The notes under the pieces were generated by a model. It was given only the letters and a program-made list of their open reading frames with translations, did no database searches and was not told the origin of the DNA. Below, piece by piece: positions 23,825-30,604 of a stretch of DNA of 64,000 bases (its first letter is position 1; every line of letters begins with the position of its first letter). The position numbers and the translations under genes are program-made. Source of the stretch: RYN-133 sp963754285 (GTDB taxonomy: Bacteria; Actinomycetota; Actinomycetes; Mycobacteriales; Jatrophihabitantaceae); assembly GCA_963754285.1 (NCBI GenBank), contig CAVWFN010000020.1:186001-250000 (forward strand). The letters run 5' to 3'.

Positions 23825-25635
23825 CAGGTTGCCAGCGTCTGTACCGGCATCGTCGCCGGGTTGTGAATCGTCTCGATCGTGCGCCCGGGGCCGAGGTACA
23901 TGTGGACACCGCAGGGCAGGCAGGGGTCGAAGCTGCGCACTGCGCGCATGATGTCGATGCCCTTGAACTTCTCCGGCGGGTTCTCCTCGAAGATCGGCGT
24001 GTTCTGCACCGCGTCTTCGTACGGGCCAGGCGTGCCGAATACGTCGCGCACGCTCGCGTTCCACGGCGTCGGTGGGTACGGGTGGTAGTTCGCTATCTTG
24101 CCGCCCTTGATGACCATGTGATGGCTGAGCACGCCACGGACTGCCTCGGTGAAGCCGCAGCTGAACGCCTCGTCCGGGACCGTGAACGACTCCCACGTCT
24201 TCGTGTGGCCGGCGCGCACCTCGGCCAGGGCTTGCTCACAGAAGTACAGGGCCGCCGCTGCCGCATAGGCCTGGAAGTAGGTGCGGGCGCGGTCTCGTTC
24301 GAGCGCGTTGCTCCACTTCGGCGGCTTCCACTCGAAGGTGGCTTCGGGCTTGTTCATCGTCTTCGGCAGGTTGATCACGACGCTGTGTCCGGTCGACTTC
24401 ACGTAGCCGCCACAGTCGACCAGCCCGCCGAGCGCGGTTGCCCACAGCCGCGCGATCGGGCCGCCGCCGGTGTCGGTAGCCAGGTGATCCTTGCCGTCGA
24501 ACCAACGCGGTGACATCACCCAGCTGTACTTGTCGCCGAAATCGCGCTTCTGAGGCTGCGGCAGGGTCGTCTGGTTCCACGGGTGATTGCGGTCGACCGG
24601 ATTGCCGAGCGCGTCCCGCTCGACGAACATCGGCTCGTTCTCCCACCCCTGGTAGTACGAGCTGCCGAGCAGGATCCGGATGCCGAGGTTGATCTCGACG
24701 AGGTCGTTCGTGACGAGCTTGCCGTCTACCACGACGCCCGGGCTGACGAAGGCCTTGCGTCCCCAGTCAGTCATGTGCTCGTACTTGAAGTCGCAGTGCG
24801 CCGGGTCGTTGAGCGCGCCCCAGCAGATCAGCTGCGTGCGCCGCAAGCCGACGTTCTCGTATCCCGGAAGCGCCTCGTAGAAGAAGTCGAACAGGTCGTC
24901 GTGCAGCGGGACGACGCGCTTCATGAACTCGACGTAACGCATCAGGCGTGTCAGGTAGTCGGTGAACAATTGGATCGTCGGCGTCGTTCCGACACCGCCC
25001 GGATACAGCGTGGACGGGTGCACGTGGCGCCCTTCCATCAGGCAGAACATCTCGCGTGTCCACCGGCTGACCTGTAGCGCCTCGCGGTAGAAGTCGCCCT
25101 CGAGCGGGTTGAGCGCGCGCATGATGTCGCCGATGGTGCGGTAGCCGTGGTCGGCGGCGTGCGGTGCCTCGGTGTGGTTCGCCTTTTCGAGCACGCCGGG
25201 GTTGGTCTCCTTGACCATGCGCTCGCAGAAGTCAACGCCGACCAGGTTCTCCTGGAAGATGTTGTGGTCGAACATGTACTCCGCGGCCTCGCCGAGGTTG
25301 ATGATCCACTCACCGAGCGCCGGCGGGTGCACGCCGTAGGCCATGTTCTGGTTGTAGACAGAGCAAGTGGCGTGGTTGTCACCGCAGATCCCGCAGATGC
25401 GGCTCGTGATGAAGTGGGCGTCGCGCGGGTCCTTGCCCTTCATGAAGATGCTGTAGCCGCGGAAGATCGACGACGTGCTGAAACACTCGGCGACCGTCTT
25501 CTGCTTGAAGTCGATCTTGGTATAGATGCCGAGGCTGCCGACGATGCGCGTGATCGGATCCCACGACATCTCGGTCAGGTCGGTGTCCTTCGAACTGCGG
25601 CCGGACGGGCTGGGGCGAGCCTGTGTCGTCGTCAT
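23824..25635 (-). CDS. hhyL: [NiFe] hydrogenase large subunit, group 1h (actinobacterial high-affinity type)
   Basis: The 603-residue protein has the L1 motif RICGICGDNHATC (C81, C84) and the L2 motif SFDPCLPCGVH (C572, C575), which hold the Ni-Fe active site. A 25-residue tail after His578 is to be removed by the protease at 19923. The overall sequence (TEMSWDPITRIVGSLGIYTK, YHPYPPTPWNASVRDVFG) matches the group 1h (formerly group 5) enzymes that scavenge atmospheric H2. There is no signal or membrane helix. ATG 25635 lies 3 bases after the small subunit stop. H2 oxidation is the expected role, most useful under starvation. Confidence 0.95.
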   Translation of the reverse strand: MTTTQARPSPSGRSSKDTDLTEMSWDPITRIVGSLGIYTKIDFKQKTVAECFSTSSIFRGYSIFMKGKDPRDAHFITSRICGICGDNHATCSVYNQNMAYGVHPPALGEWIINLGEAAEYMFDHNIFQENLVGVDFCERMVKETNPGVLEKANHTEAPHAADHGYRTIGDIMRALNPLEGDFYREALQVSRWTREMFCLMEGRHVHPSTLYPGGVGTTPTIQLFTDYLTRLMRYVEFMKRVVPLHDDLFDFFYEALPGYENVGLRRTQLICWGALNDPAHCDFKYEHMTDWGRKAFVSPGVVVDGKLVTNDLVEINLGIRILLGSSYYQGWENEPMFVERDALGNPVDRNHPWNQTTLPQPQKRDFGDKYSWVMSPRWFDGKDHLATDTGGGPIARLWATALGGLVDCGGYVKSTGHSVVINLPKTMNKPEATFEWKPPKWSNALERDRARTYFQAYAAAAALYFCEQALAEVRAGHTKTWESFTVPDEAFSCGFTEAVRGVLSHHMVIKGGKIANYHPYPPTPWNASVRDVFGTPGPYEDAVQNTPIFEENPPEKFKGIDIMRAVRSFDPCLPCGVHMYLGPGRTIETIHNPATMPVQTLAT

Positions 25636-25638
25636 CGA

Positions 25639-26745
25639 TCAACGTCCTCTCGGCTGGTAACCGGTCTTCAGCGCCGGACCCCGTTCACGCCACTTGGGTT
25701 CCTTGTTGAGCGTGTTCTGGGTGAACTTGCGCAGTGTTCTGACCGCGGTCCCGTAGACCCGGCTTCCGGTCGTGGACACCTTGCCGCCGGGCGGCTCGTC
25801 CATGAACGGCATGAACTTGTCGGGGAATCCCGGCATCGTGCAGCCGATGCAGATACCGCCGACATTCGGGCAGCCGCCGATGCCGTTGATCCAGCCACGT
25901 TTGGGGACGTTGCAGTTGACGACTGGCCCCCAACAGCCGAGTTTCACGATGCACTTCGGCGATCCGTACTCGGTCGCGAAGTCGCCCTGCTCGTAGTAGC
26001 CGGCGCGGTCGCACCCTTCGTGCACGGTGGTCCCGAACAACCATTGCGGGCGCAGTTCGGAATCGAGCGGGATCATCGGCGCCTGCCCGGCGACCTGGTA
26101 GAGCAGGTACAGGATCGTCTCGGACAGGTTGTCAGGGTGGATCGGGCAGCCCGGCACACACACGATCGGCAAACCGGCCTTCGACTTCCAAGACCACCCG
26201 AGGTAGTCAGGCACGCCCATCGCGCCGGTGGGGTTGCCGGCCATCGCGTGGATTCCGCCGTAGGTCGCGCACGTCCCGACCGCGATGATCGCTGTCGCCT
26301 TCGGCGCGAGGATGTCGAGCCACTCGTTGGTGGTGCGCACCTCGCCGGTGTTCGGGTCGTTGCCGAATCCGCAGAAGTAGCCGCCGTTGTTGCGGTTGAG
26401 TTCCTCATTAGGGATCGAGCCCTCGACGACGAGGACGAACGGTTCGAGTTCGTCGCGTTCGGCCTTGTACCACCACTCGATGAACGTGTCGGCACCCTGC
26501 TCGGGGCCACACTCGAAGTCGATCAGCGGCCAATGCACCGCGATGTTGGGCAGCCCGGGCAGCGCCCCGAGCGCGATCTCTTCGATGCTCGGCTGGGTGG
26601 CGGCAGTGAGCGCCACCGAGTCTCCGTCACAGGACAGCCCCGCGTTGATCCACAAAATGTGGACGGGGCTCTCCTCCTCGGGTTGACCGTGTTTGGCAGT
26701 GTCCGTGTCCGCAACCGTCGTCACCGAAGTGCACCTCGAATCCAC
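25639..26745 (-). CDS. hhyS: [NiFe] hydrogenase small subunit, group 1h
   Basis: The 368-residue protein carries the Fe-S relay to the large subunit. The proximal cluster site reads NAGLSCDGDS: C39, D42, so Asp replaces the usual second Cys, as in the oxygen-insensitive actinobacterial-type enzyme. Other ligands appear at VGTCATYGG, VPGCPIHPDN and the C-terminal clusters (KCIVKLGCWGP, GGCPNVGGICIGCTMPGFP). There is no Tat signal, which is typical of group 1h. Two starts are possible: GTG 26745 (used) and GTG 26724, which has GAGG at a better spacing (9 bases). First gene of a 12-gene operon. Confidence 0.95.
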   Translation of the reverse strand: MDSRCTSVTTVADTDTAKHGQPEEESPVHILWINAGLSCDGDSVALTAATQPSIEEIALGALPGLPNIAVHWPLIDFECGPEQGADTFIEWWYKAERDELEPFVLVVEGSIPNEELNRNNGGYFCGFGNDPNTGEVRTTNEWLDILAPKATAIIAVGTCATYGGIHAMAGNPTGAMGVPDYLGWSWKSKAGLPIVCVPGCPIHPDNLSETILYLLYQVAGQAPMIPLDSELRPQWLFGTTVHEGCDRAGYYEQGDFATEYGSPKCIVKLGCWGPVVNCNVPKRGWINGIGGCPNVGGICIGCTMPGFPDKFMPFMDEPPGGKVSTTGSRVYGTAVRTLRKFTQNTLNKEPKWRERGPALKTGYQPRGR

Positions 26746-26890
26746 ACCCGAAAACCCTGTAATGGAAGCGGACTCTACGCCGCATCAAGATCGGCGCAAG
26801 ATGCTAAAAGCCTTATAAAATAAAGAGAAACTCGGTAGATTCGTAACTCGCAGATTCCACGAATCCGAGAATCGGCGTAGCTTCTGCGGC
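26746..26890. promoter_or_regulatory. divergent promoter region of the two hydrogenase operons, with an inverted repeat
   Basis: This 145-base gap controls the long hhyS operon (minus) and the small plus-strand operon ending in hypAB. It is much more AT-rich than its surroundings near 26805-26826, where a -10 element is likely. A large imperfect inverted repeat lies at 26831-26869: CTCGG-TAG-ATTCGT and ACGAAT-CCGAG (11 paired bases, 3-base bulge, 14-base spacer). It is the best operator candidate; the XRE protein encoded two genes away could bind it. Confidence 0.45.
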
Positions 26891-27157
26891 GTGAAGTTCC
26901 TCGTCATCTGGCAGCTCGATCTGAACCTCTTGTCGCGTGACATGGCCACAGCCCTGGCACGGGTCCCGTCCTACGCGGCCGGACTGGAACGCGCCGGCAA
27001 GGTCAGCGCGCGGTACCACATCGTCGGCGCTCACGGCGGCGTGTGGATCATGGACGTCGACTCGCACGAGGAGCTCGAGCGGCTCATCGGCGGCAACCCC
27101 TGTTACAACTTCGCGCACTTCGATGTGAAGGCGCTGACAGAAATGGCACCCGATTGA
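26891..27157 (+). CDS. small ferredoxin-fold protein (muconolactone isomerase-like)
   Basis: The 88-residue protein starts MKFLVIWQLDLNLLS and contains MDVDSHEELERLIGGNPCYN. Short proteins of this pattern have a dimeric ferredoxin-like fold (YCII or muconolactone delta-isomerase-like family). An enzymatic role is doubtful without other ring-cleavage genes nearby. The GTG start begins 26 bases after the inverted repeat. It lies 50 bases before the XRE gene and is the first gene of the plus-strand hypAB operon, so it may be a hydrogenase accessory protein. Its function is not known. Confidence 0.65.
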   Translation: MKFLVIWQLDLNLLSRDMATALARVPSYAAGLERAGKVSARYHIVGAHGGVWIMDVDSHEELERLIGGNPCYNFAHFDVKALTEMAPD

Positions 27158-27207
27158 CGCCCAAACCGGACCGGCGCACAGTAGAAGCGACGGGCGGGTG
27201 ACGAGGC

Positions 27208-27615
27208 ATGGCCGTATCGGCAGAGCTGTACAAGGACCGGCACTGGACGTGCGCCCGGCGGATGAGCGAGCGACGCCACGACCTCGGTCTGACCCAGTAC
27301 GACGTCGTCGAGCGCTTGGGCGCACTCGGCGTCGGTGCCACCAATCGCAGCCTGAGCGCTATGGAGCACGGCCAGGGTCTCGACATCGGCCGACTGCCTG
27401 AACTCGCGGCCGCGCTCGACTGCACGATCACCTATCTGCTCGGCCTGACCGAGAACCCGCACAGCTGGCCACCGGACGACGTTCGCGTCCCGATCACGGT
27501 CGACGTCACGATGTCGTCAGCGCCGTCCATGCCGTCCATGCCGTCCATGCCGTCCATGCCGTCCGGCTGGATTCTCGGTCCGGATGTCCCGGATCGGACG
27601 AGTGCCGGTGCATGA
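27208..27615 (+). CDS. XRE-family helix-turn-helix regulator with a Met-Pro-Ser repeat tail
   Basis: The 135-residue protein has an HTH (about 16-75) with RHDLGLTQYDVVERLGALG and a recognition part ATNRSLSAMEHGQGLDIGRL. It is a classical XRE DNA-binding domain. After position 95 a hydrophilic tail appears, with repeats of SMP (PSMPSMPSMPSMPS) encoded by a 9-bp tandem repeat at 27522-27564. It is located between the divergent promoter and hypA, with an 8-base overlap into hypA. The context makes it a candidate regulator of the hydrogenase operons. No ligand domain is visible. Confidence 0.8.
   Translation: MAVSAELYKDRHWTCARRMSERRHDLGLTQYDVVERLGALGVGATNRSLSAMEHGQGLDIGRLPELAAALDCTITYLLGLTENPHSWPPDDVRVPITVDVTMSSAPSMPSMPSMPSMPSGWILGPDVPDRTSAGA
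27522..27564 (+). repeat. 9-bp tandem repeat in the XRE gene
   Basis: The unit GCCGTCCAT occurs 4 times from 27522 to 27557, followed by a partial copy to 27564 (about 4.8 units). It codes for (Met-)Pro-Ser repeats. Because the unit is a multiple of three, copy number changes would alter only tail length. Confidence 0.9.
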
Positions 27616-27949
27616 ATTGTCGCTGTGCGCAGCCATCGCCGACATAGCGACGCGGCGGGCAGAGCACCGGCATGTGGCCGCCGTGCACGTGCGCATCGGT
27701 GAACTGCGCCAAGTCGTCCCGGACACGTTGGCGTTCTGCTGGACGATGGTCACCGACGGGACCGACCTCGCCGACGCAGACCTCGACATCGAGCGGGTAC
27801 CGGCGGCGTTGCATTGTCGTACCTGCGACGAGGTCCACCCGACGGCCGGCGTGTTCGCCTTGGCCTGTTCGGCGTGCGGGTCGGTCGAGGTCGACGTCAC
27901 GGCCGGTGAAGAGTTCGACGTCACCGCGCTGGATCTGGTGACGGTCTGA
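27608..27949 (+). CDS. hypA: hydrogenase nickel incorporation protein HypA
   Basis: HypA carries nickel to the large subunit together with HypB. The 113-residue protein begins (GTG)HELSLCAAIAD, with the nickel-binding His2 right after the start. That is why GTG 27608 is chosen over in-frame starts a few codons upstream. The zinc ribbon is CRTCDEVHPTAG...ACSACGS (two CxxC). It overlaps the XRE gene end by 8 bases and ends one base before hypB. Confidence 0.95.
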   Translation: MHELSLCAAIADIATRRAEHRHVAAVHVRIGELRQVVPDTLAFCWTMVTDGTDLADADLDIERVPAALHCRTCDEVHPTAGVFALACSACGSVEVDVTAGEEFDVTALDLVTV

Positions 27950-27950
27950 C

Positions 27951-28694
27951 ATGGGCCGGTTCCACCGTCACGACGACGGCACGATGCACGAGCACCACGA
28001 TCTCGGAGATCATTCCGGCTACAGCACCGGCACGGAACGGATCGAGGTGCTCGAGCGGATCTTCGACGAGAACGATCATTGCGCCGCGCACAACCGCGCC
28101 GATCTCGCCGCAGCAGGTGCGTGCGCGATCAACCTGATGTCATCGCCCGGCGCCGGCAAGACGACCCTGCTCGCCGTGCTGTTGACCCGCCTCGCCGCCA
28201 CGGTGCGGGTCGGTGTCATCGAGGGCGACATCGAAACCAGTCTCGACGCCGACCGGCTCGCCGGTCTCGGCGCAGTCGTCGAACTGGTCAACACCGGGAA
28301 CGGCTTCGGCGGCGAGTGTCACCTCGACGCACCGATGGTGCGCTCGGCGCTGGTGCGGCTCCCGCTCGCCAACCTCGATCTCGTGTTGATCGAGAATGTC
28401 GGCAATCTCGTGTGCCCGGCGGAGTTCGACGTCGGCGAACATGCCCGCGCGATGATCTACTCGGTGACCGAGGGCGAGGACAAGCCGCTGAAGTACCCGG
28501 TCATGTTCCGGTCGGCGGACGTCGTGTTCGTCAACAAGATCGACCTTCTACCGTACGTCGGGATCGATCTTGACCTGTTCGTGCGCAACCTGCGCGCGGT
28601 CAATCCCGCGGCGCCGGTGATTCAGGTGAGCGCGCGCACCGGGCACGGAGTCGATGAGTGCGTCGAGTGGGTACGCGGGGTGCGCGCTCAGTAG
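27951..28694 (+). CDS. hypB: hydrogenase nickel incorporation GTPase HypB
   Basis: HypB is the GTPase that drives nickel insertion. The 247-residue protein has a His-rich N-terminus (GRFHRHDDGTMHEHHDLGDH) that may store nickel. The P-loop follows (MSSPGAGKTTLLAV), with GDIETSLDADRL, the LVNTGNGFGGECHLDA metal-site region (Cys and His), VGNLVCPAEFDVGEH and the NKIDLLPYVG guanine motif. It is one base after hypA. It converges on the Nudix gene with a 7-base overlap at the stop codons. Confidence 0.96.
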   Translation: MGRFHRHDDGTMHEHHDLGDHSGYSTGTERIEVLERIFDENDHCAAHNRADLAAAGACAINLMSSPGAGKTTLLAVLLTRLAATVRVGVIEGDIETSLDADRLAGLGAVVELVNTGNGFGGECHLDAPMVRSALVRLPLANLDLVLIENVGNLVCPAEFDVGEHARAMIYSVTEGEDKPLKYPVMFRSADVVFVNKIDLLPYVGIDLDLFVRNLRAVNPAAPVIQVSARTGHGVDECVEWVRGVRAQ

Positions 28695-29218
28695 CCGCAG
28701 TGCGCGAGTGCCTGCCGCAGCAACGTGCCCTGGCCACCGGACATCTCGGCCTGCAACGTCGCGTCGGAAGCCTCGGCGGGCGAGAACCAGGTCAGTTCGA
28801 GCGCGTCCTGCTGCGGCTCGCAATCGCCCTCGATCGGGACGACGTAGGCCAGCGAGACCGCATGCTGGCGCGGATCGTGAAACGCGGTCACGCCCGGGGT
28901 CGGGAAGTACTCGGCCACCGTGAACGGCTGCGGCGAGACCGGCAGCTTCGGGAGCGCCAGCGGCCCGAGATCCTTCTCGATGTGCCGGAGCAATGCCGTC
29001 CGGATGCGCTCGTGGTACAGCACCCGCCCCGAGACGAGGGCCCGGCTGATCTGGCCCTGCGTGACCCGCAGGAGGACCCCGAACGCCGTCACCACCCCGG
29101 CCTCGTCGGCCCGCACGGGAACGATGTCGACGTAGACGATCGGCAGTCGTTCACGAGCCGATTCCAGCTCGTCGCGGGACAACCAACTGGTACCCGACTG
29201 CGACTCGATCTGCGTCAT
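28688..29218 (-). CDS. Nudix-like hydrolase family protein (DUF4916 type)
   Basis: The 176-residue protein from ATG 29218 begins MTQIESQSGTSWLSRDELE. It reads as an actinobacterial DUF4916/Nudix-fold protein (IVYVDIVPVRADEAGVVTA, VLYHERIRTALLRHIEKDLG). The canonical Nudix box (GX5EX7REUXEEXGU) is not intact: the region reads GRVLYHERIRTALLRHIEKD. Hydrolase activity is therefore uncertain. The gene overlaps hypB at the stops, and is divergent from the hypothetical membrane gene at 29342. Confidence 0.7.
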   Translation of the reverse strand: MTQIESQSGTSWLSRDELESARERLPIVYVDIVPVRADEAGVVTAFGVLLRVTQGQISRALVSGRVLYHERIRTALLRHIEKDLGPLALPKLPVSPQPFTVAEYFPTPGVTAFHDPRQHAVSLAYVVPIEGDCEPQQDALELTWFSPAEASDATLQAEMSGGQGTLLRQALAHCGY

Positions 29219-29341
29219 ACCTCTTTTGTAGCGGGCGCGTGCCACCACCGACCGCGCCACCCGCCGTCGACCCGTTGTGAATTTTGTGTTAGCCGGATAG
29301 ATTGAGGGCCATCCACGGCGGGGGTCGAGGAGGTCTGCGCC

Positions 29342-29932
29342 ATGTCTTGGCTCCCCACCGGGTACGTCGGGCTCATGCTCGGTATCGACGCTGTGGCCGT
29401 GATCGTCATCTGGGCCGTCGGCGCCCTCACCCCACGAAACCGCGCAACCTCGCCCGTCGCCGCGCTGAAGCGCCTGCGCGGGTGGCACGTCGTCGATGAA
29501 ATCGCTGCTGAGGTCGCCGACGTCGACCACGTTGTGATCGCCCCCGCCGCGGTGCTCGCCATCGTCACGGAGGACCACGCCGGCGACGGCGAGCCGGTCC
29601 GCGACCTGCATGGCGCCGAGCGCGGCGCAGCGCAGGTTCGCGAGTACCTGCGGGCGCGCAACGCGGGCGACACGGTCGTCGTCCCTGTGGTGTGGGTCTG
29701 CGGTGCGGGCTCGTCGGACCTCGCCGGCGGGCATCGGCTCGTCGCGGGCGTGCACATCGTCGACGGCGACGACCCGGGCGCGTGGCTGCACGTGTTCCGC
29801 GACGCACGGCTGGCCGGTCCCGATCGGCTGCGGCTGTGCCGCGAACTCGACGCGTCGATGGCAACCGTGCCGACGGTGCGCGGACTACGCCCGCCGCGGG
29901 CGCTTCCGCCTCCGGCTGCGGACGCCGCCTGA
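29342..29932 (+). CDS. membrane-anchored protein, unknown function (weak NERD-like resemblance)
   Basis: The 196-residue protein has one N-terminal membrane helix (about 8-28; GLMLGIDAVAVIVIWAVGAL). A cytosolic or outside domain follows, with GWHVVDEIAAEVADVDHVV and a middle reading VVPVVWVCGAGSSDL. This order (a helix, then HVVDE and DVDHVVIAP) vaguely recalls NERD-type nuclease-related domains, but the key residues are not convincing. ATG 29342 has GAGG in front. No operon partners; the next gene is convergent. Confidence 0.55.
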   Translation: MSWLPTGYVGLMLGIDAVAVIVIWAVGALTPRNRATSPVAALKRLRGWHVVDEIAAEVADVDHVVIAPAAVLAIVTEDHAGDGEPVRDLHGAERGAAQVREYLRARNAGDTVVVPVVWVCGAGSSDLAGGHRLVAGVHIVDGDDPGAWLHVFRDARLAGPDRLRLCRELDASMATVPTVRGLRPPRALPPPAADAA

Positions 29933-29939
29933 GGGCGGT

Positions 29940-30596
29940 TCAAGTCAGATCGACGTCGCTCAGATCGAGGACGAGATCGGCATCGCCCTGTGTGGGCGCG
30001 ACGAGTTCGGCATTGTGTTGATCACTGCGTTGCACCCACTGCGCCGCCGCGGCGGGCGACTTGCCGAACCGGACGTGCCGCGCGACCAGCCGGGCCAGCC
30101 GTAGCTGCTCGTCGACGCGGCAGAACCAGACCTCGGTGAAGTGCTGCCGGACCTCGCGCCAGTCGGGCAGCAGCAGATAGTTGCCTTCGCTGATCACGAT
30201 GCGCGCAGTCTGTGGGACTGCGATGGCCTGGGCGATCGGCTGCTCGAGCATCCGCTCGAATCCGGGTGCCCACACCGCCTCACCAGCGGCGATACGAGCG
30301 AGCAGCGCCGCGTAGCCGCCCGGGTCGAACGTGTCCGGAGCGCCCTTGCGGTCCGTGCGTCCGAGCCGGGCGAGTTCGACGTCGGCGAGATGGAACCCGT
30401 CCATCGGGACATGCGCAACGGCCGGGAAACCACCCAGCCGACTGGCCAACACCTCGGCCAGCGCCGTCTTGCCGCTGCCGGGCGCGCCGGCGATCCCGAT
30501 CAGCACCCGCGAGTCGGTGTTCGCGGCCAGGGCGACCACTCGTGCCACGAGGTCATCGACAATGCCCATCGTTTCGACGCCCACCGTTTCGACCAT
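29940..30596 (-). CDS. nucleoside/sugar kinase-like P-loop protein (uridine/pantothenate kinase family)
   Basis: The 218-residue protein has a P-loop (LIGIAGAPGSGKTALAEVLA), an Asp/His substrate site (VPMDGFHLADVELARLGRTD) and RKGAPDTFDPGGYAALL. These are typical of the phosphoribulokinase/uridine kinase family, including frc/panK-like proteins of unknown substrate. It lacks a full uridine kinase signature, so the substrate is unknown. ATG 30596 and a second ATG nine codons later are both possible. It is divergent from the S9 peptidase gene, with only 8 bases between the two start codons. Confidence 0.85.
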   Translation of the reverse strand: MVETVGVETMGIVDDLVARVVALAANTDSRVLIGIAGAPGSGKTALAEVLASRLGGFPAVAHVPMDGFHLADVELARLGRTDRKGAPDTFDPGGYAALLARIAAGEAVWAPGFERMLEQPIAQAIAVPQTARIVISEGNYLLLPDWREVRQHFTEVWFCRVDEQLRLARLVARHVRFGKSPAAAAQWVQRSDQHNAELVAPTQGDADLVLDLSDVDLT

Positions 30597-30604
30597 AGGG
30601 TGGA

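Noticed and set aside
27522..27564. Tandem repeat as a possible CRISPR array
   Set aside because: The unit is only 9 bases with no spacers, and it codes in frame for Met-Pro-Ser in the XRE protein.
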